NCBI RefSeq assembly: GCF_026016325.1
Contig: NZ_CP087203.1
Coordinates: forward strand, 1,116,001 to 1,180,000
Direction of reading: 5' to 3'
From: Pseudomonas sp. B21-056
GTDB lineage: Bacteria > Pseudomonadota > Gammaproteobacteria > Pseudomonadales > Pseudomonadaceae
Length of the DNA: 64,000 nucleotides
The stretch's first letter is position 1. Each line of letters begins with the position of its first letter. The position numbers and the translations under genes are program-made. This document shows positions 1 to 10,028 of this stretch, piece by piece. Below the pieces are notes generated by a model, which worked only from the letters and a program-made list of their open reading frames with translations, did not search any database and had not been told where the DNA came from.

Positions 1-44
1 GCCTAGGCTCCGTCGAGCAGTGTCCGTGCCTTTGCGTGGTTACC

Positions 45-674
45 TCAGCGTTGGCAGGTCGCAAACGTGCTATCCATTTCTGCGCGGTCGTAATCCAGTA
101 AATATTCTTGATGCTGACAGTACAGCTGCCTGAGTAGCGTTTCGTTAGGTCCAACGACATCCATGCCTCTGTCGTCATAGGGGAGGGCCATAACGCCCTG
201 CGGCAAGTTGAAAAGATACAAAATGCAGTGAAATTGCGGTTGGATCGGAGCTAAGTCTTTGGCCAGCGCTCCCCAAAGTAGTGTCTCAAGACGGGAGCAG
301 GGGAGTTTGAAAGCAACATTAATCCAATACTCGGGCTGATCTTCGCTATACCAATCGTCAACAGCTATATCTTCACGCCAGATTGAACGCGTAGAAGGAA
401 TGGATATTCCGGCGGACCGCAATGCGCGAAGCTCTGGCCTGTGGATGTAATGGCTTCCGTCGGAGTAGGCGCGTAGACAGACGACGAGTTCATCTTCGCC
501 GTGGAAGATGTCGTTACATATTCTCGTCGCTTTGCGGAGCGCGCTTAGAAACTGATCGATTACTCCGCCGGGCTCGGAGAGTTCGAAACGCAACCCGCCA
601 GGGTAGGAATAGAACAGTGGTCTGGCGAAGGTGTTGCGGCCAAAGATTCGCTCGATCTCGATTTGTAGATTCAC
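45..674 (-). CDS. DUF3885-like hypothetical protein
   Basis: 209 residues of unknown function. The N-terminal part (LFYSYPGGLRFELSEPGG, about residues 20-37) and the C-terminal YDDRGMDVVGPN...LLDYDRAEM segment match my recollection of the DUF3885 family, found as single genes in many bacteria. No signal peptide or membrane segment is visible, so it is probably cytosolic. The start is a GTG preceded by AAGGA eight bases upstream. It stands alone at the window edge with no obvious operon partner. The family assignment is from memory of motif order and the function is unknown. Confidence 0.7.
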   Translation of the reverse strand: MNLQIEIERIFGRNTFARPLFYSYPGGLRFELSEPGGVIDQFLSALRKATRICNDIFHGEDELVVCLRAYSDGSHYIHRPELRALRSAGISIPSTRSIWREDIAVDDWYSEDQPEYWINVAFKLPCSRLETLLWGALAKDLAPIQPQFHCILYLFNLPQGVMALPYDDRGMDVVGPNETLLRQLYCQHQEYLLDYDRAEMDSTFATCQR

Positions 675-758
675 GTGTGTGTCCTTGGCAGCGCCTTAAC
701 AGTTTCCATGTTTTGGGTGGTGCGACGGGAGTTTACGGCGTCTTAGATATTGGATCGA

Positions 759-917
759 CTACATCGCCTTACGTTTCGCAGCGTATTCCTTCGCGGCGAG
801 CGCTCCGACAATTGCGGTGGCAATCCAGAAGAGCATTTCCAGGTTGCTCACCATCCGTCGTCTCGCCTCATGAGTTTCGGTCAGCCAACTGCCTATCGCT
901 GCGATGATGTCGTCCAT
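759..917 (-). CDS. Small predicted membrane protein (52 aa)
   Basis: A 52-codon ORF begins with ATG at 917, with an AGG about seven bases upstream, and ends in TAG. It has a charged amphipathic N-terminal half (MDDIIAAIGSWL, then HEARRR) and one hydrophobic segment (about residues 27-42, LEMLFWIATAIVGALA), followed by a lysine/arginine-rich tail (KEYAAKRK). That layout is typical of single-pass small membrane proteins. I do not recognise a family. It lies on the same strand as the DUF3885-like gene, 85 bases upstream of it. It may be a real small gene or a chance ORF; the topology pattern favours the former. Confidence 0.4.
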   Translation of the reverse strand: MDDIIAAIGSWLTETHEARRRMVSNLEMLFWIATAIVGALAAKEYAAKRKAM

Positions 918-1007
918 GAGTTACCTGCAAAAAGGGGTTGGTCTGTGTACGCCTTTAGAGGCTGCAATGCAAAGCGTCGCAGGATGCATTACCACGCCGG
1001 AGCATAA

Positions 1008-1910
1008 CTACGCTCCCCCAGGCCGATCCCTAAACGCAGAACTCTTCGCAAACACCTCGGCAATAAAATCCATAAATACAATCGCCCTCTTAGGAAGAAG
1101 CCGGTCAGCAACGTAGATGACTTGAACGGGGACAGCCGGCGCTGCGTACTCCCTCAGCAACACCCGCAGATTGCCATTTTTCAACCCTTCCTCGTAAAGC
1201 CATTCAGGCCCGTGCGCGATCCCCAGTCCCGCGTTTACACACTCGCGTATGGCTTCAGGTGAGCTGACCCGAAGCCTGCCGGAAACGGGAACATCGATAT
1301 CCCGGAAGCGCCATGTGGTGCCTGTCGACAGCAGGGTATAGATCAGGCAGTCGTGCGTTCTCAGGTCATTGGGTGTCGTGGGGATTCCGTGTTTGGCCAG
1401 GTATCCGTTGCTGGCGACGCATACACGTTCGAACCAGCCCAGAGGCCGGGCGCGCATTGTGCTGTCTTCCAGGTGCCCGATGCGGATCGCCAGTTCAGCC
1501 CCTTCGTCGACCAGATTCACGTAGCGATCATTGATCTGCAGGTCGAGCGTCAACTCTGGGTAGCGCTCCAGGAAGGTGGAGACATGCGGCACCACGAATG
1601 CGTGGGCCAGCGCGGTGGGGCAGGCGACTCGCAGCAATCCGGACGGGGCGACGCTCTCCCTGAAGGACGATTCTGATTCCTCCACGGCGTCGAGAATGCG
1701 CCGGGCATCTGCGTAGTAACGTTCTCCTTCGGGGGTGAGGGCAAGCTTTCGTGTGGTTCGGTGCAGCAACCGGGTTTGCAAATGATCTTCCAGCGTCGCC
1801 ACATAGCGGCTGACGTTGGGCTGCCCCAGCCCCAGGTCACGCCCCGCAGCCGAGAAGCTTCCTGTCTCGACGGTGCGAGCAAAACAGGTCATCAGCAGTA
1901 GTCGATCCAT
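1008..1910 (-). CDS. LysR-family transcriptional regulator
   Basis: 300 residues, the usual LysR length. The winged helix-turn-helix occupies residues 1-60 (FSAAGRDLGLGQPNVSRYVA, then RLLHRTTRKLALTPEG) and the substrate-binding domain follows from about residue 87. The start at 1910 is chosen over an upstream ATG because it begins with MDRLLLMTCF, the family pattern, and has AGAGGG just before it. It is divergent from the SDR gene at 2048, the standard arrangement for a LysR protein controlling its neighbour. The gap carries two perfect inverted repeats (see 1923 and 2004). The effector is unknown. Confidence 0.93.
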   Translation of the reverse strand: MDRLLLMTCFARTVETGSFSAAGRDLGLGQPNVSRYVATLEDHLQTRLLHRTTRKLALTPEGERYYADARRILDAVEESESSFRESVAPSGLLRVACPTALAHAFVVPHVSTFLERYPELTLDLQINDRYVNLVDEGAELAIRIGHLEDSTMRARPLGWFERVCVASNGYLAKHGIPTTPNDLRTHDCLIYTLLSTGTTWRFRDIDVPVSGRLRVSSPEAIRECVNAGLGIAHGPEWLYEEGLKNGNLRVLLREYAAPAVPVQVIYVADRLLPKRAIVFMDFIAEVFAKSSAFRDRPGGA

Positions 1911-1922
1911 CGGGCCCTCTAA

Positions 1923-1943
1923 TTCATGCTGTATCGGCATGAA
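1923..1943. promoter_or_regulatory. Inverted repeat, candidate LysR operator
   Basis: TTCATGC at 1923-1929 and GCATGAA at 1937-1943 form a perfect 7-bp inverted repeat with a 7-base centre. It lies 13 bases upstream of the lysR start, in the divergent lysR/SDR gap. Size and position fit a LysR-type binding site, but no binding data are available and the assignment is inferred. Confidence 0.45.
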
Positions 1944-2003
1944 ATGTATTCGAATAGGCCATCTTATCAATGCACGGGTATGGATACATAGTTTCCTCAG
2001 GCA

Positions 2004-2023
2004 GGTCAGTCTATCGACTGACC
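2004..2023 (+). promoter_or_regulatory. Perfect inverted repeat in the SDR leader
   Basis: GGTCAGTC at 2004-2011 and GACTGACC at 2016-2023 are perfect 8-bp arms around TATC. The repeat lies 24 bases before the SDR start codon. It could be an operator or an mRNA hairpin just upstream of the AAAGGAG ribosome-binding site. Confidence 0.4.
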
Positions 2024-2047
2024 GTGAAAACCGAAAAGGAGATTTAC

Positions 2048-2794
2048 ATGTCCCGATTGCAAGGCAAACGCACCCTCATCACCGGCGGCACCAGTGGTAT
2101 TGGCCTGGAAACGGCTAAGCAGTTCCTCGCCGAAGGCGCCCGCGTGATCGTTACCGGCGTCAACCCGGACTCCATCGCAAAGGCTCAGGTGGAGCTGGGA
2201 AGCGAAGTATTGGTATTGCGTGCCGACTCGGCCAGCATCGCTGCGCAGAAGGAGCTGGCGCAGGCCGTTCAGGCTCACTATGGCCAACTCGATGCAGTCT
2301 TCCTCAATGCAGGCGTATCCGTCTGGCTGCCGATCGAAGAGTGGACGGAAGAAATGTTCGATCGCTCCTTCGACATTAACGTCAAGGGGCCGTACTTCCT
2401 GATCCAGGCATTGCTACCGGTCTTCGCGAACCCCGCCTCGGTGGTACTCAATACTTCGGTTAGTGCACACCTCGGCGACGCGCGCTCATCGGTTTATGGC
2501 GCGACCAAGGCCGCGTTCCTGAACATGTCGAAGACGCTTTCGAGCGAACTGCTCCCCCGTGGTATTCGCGTCAATGCGGTCAGTCCTGGCCCGATCGATA
2601 CGCCGCTTTACGACAAGCTCGGTATTCCCGATGCCTATCGCGAACAGGTCAACCAGGATATCGCTGCGACCATTCCATTCGGCCGGTTCGGTACGCCCGA
2701 GGAAGTGGCCAAGGCCGTGCTGTACCTGGCATCAGACGAGTCGCGATGGACGGTGGGCTCGGAACTCATCGTCGACGGTGGCCGTTCGCTCTAG
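2048..2794 (+). CDS. SDR-family NAD(P)-dependent oxidoreductase
   Basis: 248 residues, a classical short-chain dehydrogenase/reductase. It has the cofactor motif TGGTSGIG (residues 12-19), NAG (87-89), the catalytic YGATK pair Tyr150/Lys154 with serines near 137-139, and SPGPIDTP. The start at ATG 2048 is fixed by AAAGGAG seven bases upstream; longer upstream readings lack a ribosome-binding site. It is divergent from the LysR gene at 1910, which probably regulates it, and a glutathione S-transferase follows after 147 bases. Close relatives are often annotated as quinone or sugar reductases, but the substrate cannot be read from the sequence. Confidence 0.93.
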   Translation: MSRLQGKRTLITGGTSGIGLETAKQFLAEGARVIVTGVNPDSIAKAQVELGSEVLVLRADSASIAAQKELAQAVQAHYGQLDAVFLNAGVSVWLPIEEWTEEMFDRSFDINVKGPYFLIQALLPVFANPASVVLNTSVSAHLGDARSSVYGATKAAFLNMSKTLSSELLPRGIRVNAVSPGPIDTPLYDKLGIPDAYREQVNQDIAATIPFGRFGTPEEVAKAVLYLASDESRWTVGSELIVDGGRSL

Positions 2795-2941
2795 CTGGCG
2801 ACAACACGCGAAGAAACGTCTCCTGCCCTTTTATGGAGAGCTGGTTGCAACTCAGGCTTTCTTGACGTCACGGACATCGCTTCCATACGGCCCGTCTCTT
2901 TTCGTGGCGGCGGGCTTTGATTTTTCAGTGGGTTTATTCCT

Positions 2942-3622
2942 ATGTCACAGTTCACACTCGTCAGCCATCCGTTGTGCCCATTCGTTCAGCGAGTGGCCAT
3001 CGTGTTGCTCGAAAAAGGTATTGCCTTTGAGCGTATCGATGTCGATCTTCGCGACAGGCCGGACTGGTTTCTGGTGATGTCGCCAGCTGGTAAGGTTCCG
3101 CTGCTCAAGGTTCCAGACGGCAATGAAGGCGAGTCCGTTCTATTCGAGAGTGTCGCCATTTGCGAATACCTGGAGGAGGTCTACCCGGACCCTGCGCTGC
3201 ATCCAATGAATGCGTTGATCCGAGCACGACACCGTGCATGGATCGAATTCGCCTCTGCCATGTTGGCGGATGCATGGGGATTTTTGAACGCCACCGACCA
3301 GCAGGCAGCCCTTGGCAAATCTGCCGCGTTGAGAGCAAAGCTGGAACGATTCGACGGTGAAATATTGGATGGCCCTTACTTCGCCGGCGAGAGGCTCAGC
3401 ATGGTCGATATTGCCGTGGCTCCAGTTTTTCGCTACTTCGACATACTGGGTTTCGAGCCTGATCATCGGTTGTTCGATGGATTGCATCGAGTGGCTGATT
3501 GGCGTCGTGCGCTGGCCGACCGCTCCAGCGTTCAGGCGGCAGTTGCACAGGACTATGCCATCCGGTTCCGCAAGCACTTGCAGGAGGCGCGCGCACTCCT
3601 GGCTACTGCGATGGAAAGCTGA
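2942..3622 (+). CDS. Glutathione S-transferase family protein
   Basis: 226 residues. The N-terminal thioredoxin fold carries a Cys-Pro-Phe site (Cys12, HPLCPFVQRV), then KVPLLKVPDG and the glutathione-binding ESVAICEYLEE segment. An all-alpha C-terminal domain follows, with the N-capping-type sequence LSMVDIAVAP. A cysteine rather than serine or tyrosine at the active site suggests an omega-like or glutathione-lyase type (thiol transfer, dehalogenation, reductive deglutathionylation). It probably acts with the SDR at 2048 in handling a small molecule; the substrate is unknown. Confidence 0.9.
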   Translation: MSQFTLVSHPLCPFVQRVAIVLLEKGIAFERIDVDLRDRPDWFLVMSPAGKVPLLKVPDGNEGESVLFESVAICEYLEEVYPDPALHPMNALIRARHRAWIEFASAMLADAWGFLNATDQQAALGKSAALRAKLERFDGEILDGPYFAGERLSMVDIAVAPVFRYFDILGFEPDHRLFDGLHRVADWRRALADRSSVQAAVAQDYAIRFRKHLQEARALLATAMES

Positions 3623-3662
3623 ATGCCGATGCGATCGCGTCGCTGCCAGGGTGATCAGCAGG

Positions 3663-3685
3663 CGACGCGGAGCGTGGGAACGATC
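3663..3685. repeat. Solo half of a dispersed repeat (family C)
   Basis: The stretch reads GACGCGGAGCGTGGGAACG plus ATCG. It matches the inward-facing end of the longer element at 31154-31259, which begins with the reverse complement TCGTTCCCACGCTCCGCGT. Only one half is present here, between the GST gene and the hypothetical gene at 3708. Confidence 0.5.
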
Positions 3686-3707
3686 GTTGTCGCGGCGGAT
3701 CACTCCT

Positions 3708-4037
3708 TCATTGAATATCTTTCAGATAGTCCTTTAGCGCGCTGAGCGGTGCTCTGAACTGTTCCGTCGTTTGCGCGGTGTGAAGTTCTGCGGTCAGCCG
3801 CTGCAGCTCGTTGCCTAGCACCGTATCGACACCTCCAACCGCCTCCAGCGCCAACCCCAGGCATCGCTGGATCTTTCCCTTAATCCCAACCACATCCCCA
3901 CGCCGGACCAATAACCCAAAGACCTCCCGCTCATAGTCCGCCATCAGGTGGTCATCCCGCAGAATCGGGCTGTGGCCCTCCGTCTCATAAGCCAGCTTCA
4001 GCGAGTAAAGAGCGACCGTTTCCAGCAGCAATTCCAT
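3708..4037 (-). CDS. Hypothetical protein, alpha-helical
   Basis: 109 residues beginning MELLLETVALYSLKLAYETEG. A longer in-frame reading would translate repeat sequence, so the ATG at 4037 is preferred although its ribosome-binding site is weak. The sequence looks mostly helical (LVRRGDVVGIKGKIQRCLGLAL..., LNALKDYLKDI-like tail) with no signal peptide or membrane segment. I do not recognise a domain. It lies between the GST gene and the tRNA-Leu, facing away from the GST gene. Confidence 0.65.
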   Translation of the reverse strand: MELLLETVALYSLKLAYETEGHSPILRDDHLMADYEREVFGLLVRRGDVVGIKGKIQRCLGLALEAVGGVDTVLGNELQRLTAELHTAQTTEQFRAPLSALKDYLKDIQ

Positions 4038-4119
4038 GGGGTGAAGTCCTTTGTAAGCGGGTGAGGATGAGTCAACAGGGCGTTGCAAGGCAGAGCATCG
4101 GTGGGGGCAGTGACATTTT

Positions 4120-4242
4120 TGTGAGCGCTTCGCGCTCAAGCGGGAGCAAGCTCCCTCGCCACAGGTTCTTCCTTGCCACAGGTTTGGTATTTGGGGCCGC
4201 TTCGCGACCCGGCGGGGATAAATCCCCTCGCCACAAATGGAT
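4120..4242. repeat. Degenerate palindromic repeat block
   Basis: This gap between the hypothetical gene and tRNA-Leu holds broken copies of dispersed repeats. There is an inverted stretch around GCGCTTCGCGCTCAAG and, at about 4190-4242, GGGGCCGCTTCGCGACCC followed by GGGGATAAATCCCCTCGCCAC. The latter is the right end of the family B element found complete at 28454, 37246 and 60778. The matching left end is missing. Confidence 0.6.
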
Positions 4243-4263
4243 CGGGTGACTTTCCTGCAGACG

Positions 4264-4293
4264 AAAAAAAAGACCTTGAATTTCAAGGTCTTT
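4264..4293 (-). terminator. Rho-independent terminator of tRNA-Leu
   Basis: Perfect 12-bp arms AAAGACCTTGAA (4269-4280) and TTCAAGGTCTTT (4282-4293) are followed on the minus strand by a run of T. It lies nine bases past the CCA end of the minus-strand tRNA-Leu. Confidence 0.85.
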
Positions 4294-4301
4294 CTTTAAG
4301 A

Positions 4302-4386
4302 TGGTGCCCCGAGGGAGACTCGAACTCCCACTCCTTTCGAAAACGGATTTTGAATCCGCCGCGTCTACCAATTCCGCCATCAGGGC
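4302..4386 (-). tRNA. tRNA-Leu (anticodon CAA)
   Basis: 85 nt with a genome-encoded CCA. On the minus strand the acceptor GCCCTGA pairs with TCGGGGC. The anticodon stem GCGGA/TCCGT encloses the loop TTCAAAA, giving anticodon CAA, which reads UUG. A long variable arm (about GTTTTCGAAAGGAG region) and the GTTCGAGTC T-arm are present, as expected for a class II leucine tRNA. It has its own promoter (4400-4428) and terminator (4264-4293). Accessory genes lie beyond its 3' end. Confidence 0.95.
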
Positions 4387-4399
4387 TCAATGGCGGCGA

Positions 4400-4428
4400 A
4401 GTATAGAGAGGTGCCTACCGTTGGTCAA
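4400..4428 (-). promoter_or_regulatory. Sigma70 promoter of tRNA-Leu
   Basis: On the minus strand, TTGACC (4428-4423) and TATACT (4405-4400) are separated by exactly 17 bases, close to the sigma70 consensus. The -10 ends 14 bases upstream of the mature tRNA 5' end, leaving room for a short RNase P leader. Confidence 0.8.
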
Positions 4429-4494
4429 TCACGTTTCATGGTCAATTTTTGATATTTCCGCTAGACTTTCCGGCCCTGCTAGACGAACCCCATC

Positions 4495-6674
<2,180 letters not shown>

Positions 6675-6717
6675 GTTTTCCGATCCTAAGATTCAATACT
6701 TGCAACTGGAGTGCTAA

Positions 6718-7053
6718 ATGAGCTTTTTTATCTCTAACGCCATGGCTGATGCCGCTGCTCCCGCAGCCGCGCCTATGGGTGGCGGTTTCGAGTGGATTTT
6801 CCTGGTCGGCTTCCTGGTCATCTTCTACCTGATGATCTGGCGTCCACAGGCCAAGCGCGCCAAAGAGCAGAAGAACCTGCTCGGCAGCCTGCAGAAGGGC
6901 GACGAAGTGGTGACCACTGGCGGTATCGCCGGCAAGATCACCAAAGTGGCCGATGACTTCGTGGTCCTGGAAGTGTCCGACACTGTTGAAATGAAGTTCC
7001 AGAAGGGCGCTATCGCGGCCACGTTGCCAAAAGGCACGCTGAAAGCGATCTAA
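6718..7053 (+). CDS. yajC: Preprotein translocase subunit YajC
   Basis: 111 residues: a short Ala/Pro-rich N-terminus, one membrane helix (about residues 26-44, WIFLVGFLVIFYLMIW), the conserved RPQAKRAKEQ stretch, then a small soluble domain (GDEVVTTGGIAGKITKV). YajC joins SecD and SecF in the inner-membrane complex that assists SecYEG. It is followed by secD and secF in the usual order. Confidence 0.97.
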   Translation: MSFFISNAMADAAAPAAAPMGGGFEWIFLVGFLVIFYLMIWRPQAKRAKEQKNLLGSLQKGDEVVTTGGIAGKITKVADDFVVLEVSDTVEMKFQKGAIAATLPKGTLKAI

Positions 7054-7078
7054 GGTTTCAAACATCTCTTCAATCGAC

Positions 7079-7097
7079 GGGGCGCGCAAGGCGCCCC
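7079..7097 (+). other. GC-rich hairpin between yajC and secD
   Basis: GGGGCGC (7079-7085) and GCGCCCC (7091-7097) form a perfect 7-bp stem. No T-run follows, so it is not a standard terminator. It may adjust the yajC:secD transcript ratio or protect the upstream mRNA. Confidence 0.45.
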
Positions 7098-7118
7098 GCG
7101 TCATAAGCGGGCGGCGTG

Positions 7119-8987
7119 ATGCTGAACAAATACCCTCTGTGGAAATATGTACTGATCCTGGCGGTGCTGGCGGTCGGTCTGATTTATTCCGCTCCCAACC
7201 TCTACCCGGATGACCCGGCCATTCAGGTCAGTGGCGCAAGCACTGCCTTGCAGGTCACCCAGGCGGATCTGGACCGTGCGAGCGCGGCCCTCAAGACCTC
7301 CGGTATCGAAGTCAAGGCTGCGTCTGTTGCCGAAAACGGCAAGGGCGGCCTGTTGCGCCTGGTCAAGGCTGAAGACCAGCTGCCGGCCAAGGACGTGGTG
7401 CGCAAGGCGTTGGGCGACGAATATGTTGTGGCCCTGAACCTGGCCCAGACCACGCCACAATGGCTGCGCAAATTCGGCGCGCATCCGATGAAGCTGGGTC
7501 TGGACTTGTCCGGCGGTGTGCACTTCCTGCTGGAAGTGGACATGGAAAAAGCCCTCGACGCGCGGATGAAAGTCTACGAAGGCGACGTCAAGAGCCTGTT
7601 GCGTAAAGAGCGCGTGCGCTATCGCAGCCTGCCGGCCTTCAACGGTGCTATCCAGCTGGGCTTCAGCGATGAAGATACCCGCGAGCAGGCCCGTGCACTG
7701 ATCCGCAAGACCTTCAACGATTTCGACATTGTGCCGGCCGACCTCAATGGTCAGGCGGTGCTGCGTCTGGCGATGACCCCGGCCAAGCTGGCGGAAATCC
7801 GCGAATACTCCATCAAGCAGAACTTGACCACCGTGCGTAACCGGGTCAACGAGCTGGGCGTGGCCGAGCCGATCGTGCAGCGCCAGGGCGCCAACCGCAT
7901 CGTGGTCGAGCTGCCGGGTGTGCAGGACACCGCCGAAGCCAAGCGTATCCTCGGCAAGACCGCCAACCTGGAGTTCCGCCTCGCGGCTGAGCCGGGTGCG
8001 TCCAAGGCCACTTCCGAGAGCTTCGAGTTCCGTGAGGGCAACCGCCCGGCGGCGCAGATCGAGCGCGGCCTGATCATCACTGGTGACCAGGTCACCGACG
8101 CCAAGGCGAGCTTCGACGAGCACGGTCGTCCACAGGTGAACATCCACCTCGACGGCCACGGCGGCGAACTGATGAGCCGCGCCACGCGCAGCAACGTCGG
8201 TCGCAGCATGGCGGTGATCTTCATCGAGCAGAAGCCGATCACCACTTACACCAAGCAGGTGGTCAACGGCGTCGAGAAAGACGTCGCGGTGCAGGCGTTC
8301 AAGGAAGAGAAGAAGATCATCAGTCTGGCGACCATCCAGTCGCCCCTGGGTAGCCAGTTCCGCATCACCGGCCTGAACGGCCAGGGTGAATCCTCCGAGC
8401 TGGCGCTGTTGCTGCGTGCCGGTGGCCTGGCCGCACCGATGTACTTCGCTGAAGAACGCACCATCGGCCCGAGCCTGGGGGCGGACAACATCACCAAGGG
8501 TATCGACGCGTCGCTGTGGGGCATGCTGTTCGTGTCGCTGTTCATCATCGCCATCTACCGCTTCTTCGGCATCATCGCCACCGTCGCGCTGGCGGTGAAC
8601 ATGGTGATGCTGCTGGCCCTGATGTCGCTGCTGGGCGCTACGCTGACCCTGCCGGGTATCGCCGGTATCGTGTTGACCATGGGTATGGCGGTGGACGCCA
8701 ACGTGCTGATCTTCTCGCGGATACGTGAAGAGATCGCCGCGGGCATGTCGATCCAGCGGGCAATCAACGAAGGCTTCGGCCGGGCATTCACCGCGATCCT
8801 CGATGCCAACCTGACCACGTTGCTGGTGGGCGGGATCCTCTTCGCCATGGGCACCGGCCCGGTCAAGGGCTTTGCAGTGACCATGTCCCTCGGGATCTTT
8901 ACCTCGATGTTCACAGCCATCATGGTGACCCGCGCAATGGTCAACCTGATCTTTGGCGGTCGTGACTTCAAGAAGTTGTGGATTTAA
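7119..8987 (+). CDS. secD: Protein translocase subunit SecD
   Basis: 622 residues. SecD uses the proton gradient to pull exported proteins out on the periplasmic side. There is an N-terminal membrane helix (WKYVLILAVLAVGLIYSAPN), a large periplasmic domain with the GLDLSGGVHFLLEVD motif, then five membrane helices from about residue 455 (ASLWGMLFVSLFIIAIY) including MAVDANVLIFSRIREE. ATG 7119 is preferred over the in-frame GTG immediately before it. It sits between yajC and secF in one transcript. Confidence 0.97.
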   Translation: MLNKYPLWKYVLILAVLAVGLIYSAPNLYPDDPAIQVSGASTALQVTQADLDRASAALKTSGIEVKAASVAENGKGGLLRLVKAEDQLPAKDVVRKALGDEYVVALNLAQTTPQWLRKFGAHPMKLGLDLSGGVHFLLEVDMEKALDARMKVYEGDVKSLLRKERVRYRSLPAFNGAIQLGFSDEDTREQARALIRKTFNDFDIVPADLNGQAVLRLAMTPAKLAEIREYSIKQNLTTVRNRVNELGVAEPIVQRQGANRIVVELPGVQDTAEAKRILGKTANLEFRLAAEPGASKATSESFEFREGNRPAAQIERGLIITGDQVTDAKASFDEHGRPQVNIHLDGHGGELMSRATRSNVGRSMAVIFIEQKPITTYTKQVVNGVEKDVAVQAFKEEKKIISLATIQSPLGSQFRITGLNGQGESSELALLLRAGGLAAPMYFAEERTIGPSLGADNITKGIDASLWGMLFVSLFIIAIYRFFGIIATVALAVNMVMLLALMSLLGATLTLPGIAGIVLTMGMAVDANVLIFSRIREEIAAGMSIQRAINEGFGRAFTAILDANLTTLLVGGILFAMGTGPVKGFAVTMSLGIFTSMFTAIMVTRAMVNLIFGGRDFKKLWI

Positions 8988-8996
8988 GGGGCTGCC

Positions 8997-9911
8997 ATGT
9001 TACGTACAATCAACTTCATGGGCGTTCGCAACTTCGCGTTCGGCGTCACATTGTTCCTCACTGCGCTGGCGTTGTTCAGCTGGTTCCACAAGGGGCTGAA
9101 CTACGGCCTGGACTTCACGGGCGGTACGCTCATCGAGCTGACCTACGAGCGTCCGGCCGACGTGACCAAGGTGCGTGAGCAACTGACAACGTCCGGCTAC
9201 CACGAAGCCGTGGTGCAGAGCTTCGGTGCAACCACCGATTTGCTGGTGCGCATGCCGGGTGAAGATCCACAGTTGGGTCACCAGGTCGCCGAAGCTCTGC
9301 AGAAGGCCGGCGGCGACAACCCGGCGCAGGTCAAGCGTGTCGAGTTCGTGGGGCCGCAAGTGGGTGAAGAGCTGCGCGACCAGGGCGGCCTCGGCATGCT
9401 GATGGCGCTGGGCGGCATCCTGATCTACCTGGCCTTCCGCTTTCAGTGGAAGTTCGCGGTGGGCGCGATTGTCTCGCTGATCCACGACGTGGTCGTGACC
9501 ATGGGCATCCTGTCGTTCTTCCAGATCACCTTCGACCTGACGGTGCTGGCGGCGGTGCTGGCGATCATCGGCTACTCGCTCAACGACACCATCGTGGTGT
9601 TCGACCGGGTGCGTGAGAACTTCCGTGTGCTGCGCAAGGCATCGTTGATCGAGAACATCAACATCTCGACCACCCAGACCCTGCTGCGGACCATGGCGAC
9701 GTCGATCTCCACCTTGCTGGCGATTGCCGCGCTGCTGTTCTTTGGTGGCGACAACCTGTTCGGTTTCTCCATTGCGCTGTTTGTCGGTGTATTGGCGGGT
9801 ACCTACTCGTCGATCTACATCGCCAACGTGGTGCTGATCTGGCTGAACCTGAACACCGAGGACCTGATTCCTCCGGCGGCCACCGAAACGGAAGTGGACG
9901 ACCGCCCGTAA
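8997..9911 (+). CDS. secF: Protein translocase subunit SecF
   Basis: 304 residues, the partner of SecD in proton-driven export. It has an N-terminal helix, the LDFTGGTLIELTY motif at the start of the periplasmic domain, then five membrane helices containing GYSLNDTIVVFDRVREN, the SecF signature. It starts nine bases after secD and is followed by a strong terminator, so it closes the yajC-secD-secF unit. Confidence 0.97.
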   Translation: MLRTINFMGVRNFAFGVTLFLTALALFSWFHKGLNYGLDFTGGTLIELTYERPADVTKVREQLTTSGYHEAVVQSFGATTDLLVRMPGEDPQLGHQVAEALQKAGGDNPAQVKRVEFVGPQVGEELRDQGGLGMLMALGGILIYLAFRFQWKFAVGAIVSLIHDVVVTMGILSFFQITFDLTVLAAVLAIIGYSLNDTIVVFDRVRENFRVLRKASLIENINISTTQTLLRTMATSISTLLAIAALLFFGGDNLFGFSIALFVGVLAGTYSSIYIANVVLIWLNLNTEDLIPPAATETEVDDRP

Positions 9912-9940
9912 GGCTTGTCACTCCGTCCGTCACCGCTGAA

Positions 9941-9970
9941 AAGGCGCGAGTTGAACTCGCGCCTTTTTTT
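9941..9970 (+). terminator. Terminator of yajC-secDF
   Basis: Perfect 12-bp arms AAGGCGCGAGTT and AACTCGCGCCTT around one base, followed by TTTTT, 29 bases after the secF stop. Confidence 0.9.
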
Positions 9971-10028
9971 ATGCTCCAAGGCTGGGAGAAGCGCGGATTA
10001 TTCCGCAGGTGATGGCCAGGAGGTTCAA

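Noticed and set aside
904..1116. 70-codon plus-strand frame at the lysR 3' end
   Set aside because: No ribosome-binding site, overlaps lysR on the other strand, and the small minus-strand ORF 759-917 is a better candidate.
7079..7097. Terminator between yajC and secD
   Set aside because: The stem is strong but no T-run follows, so it is recorded as a hairpin only.
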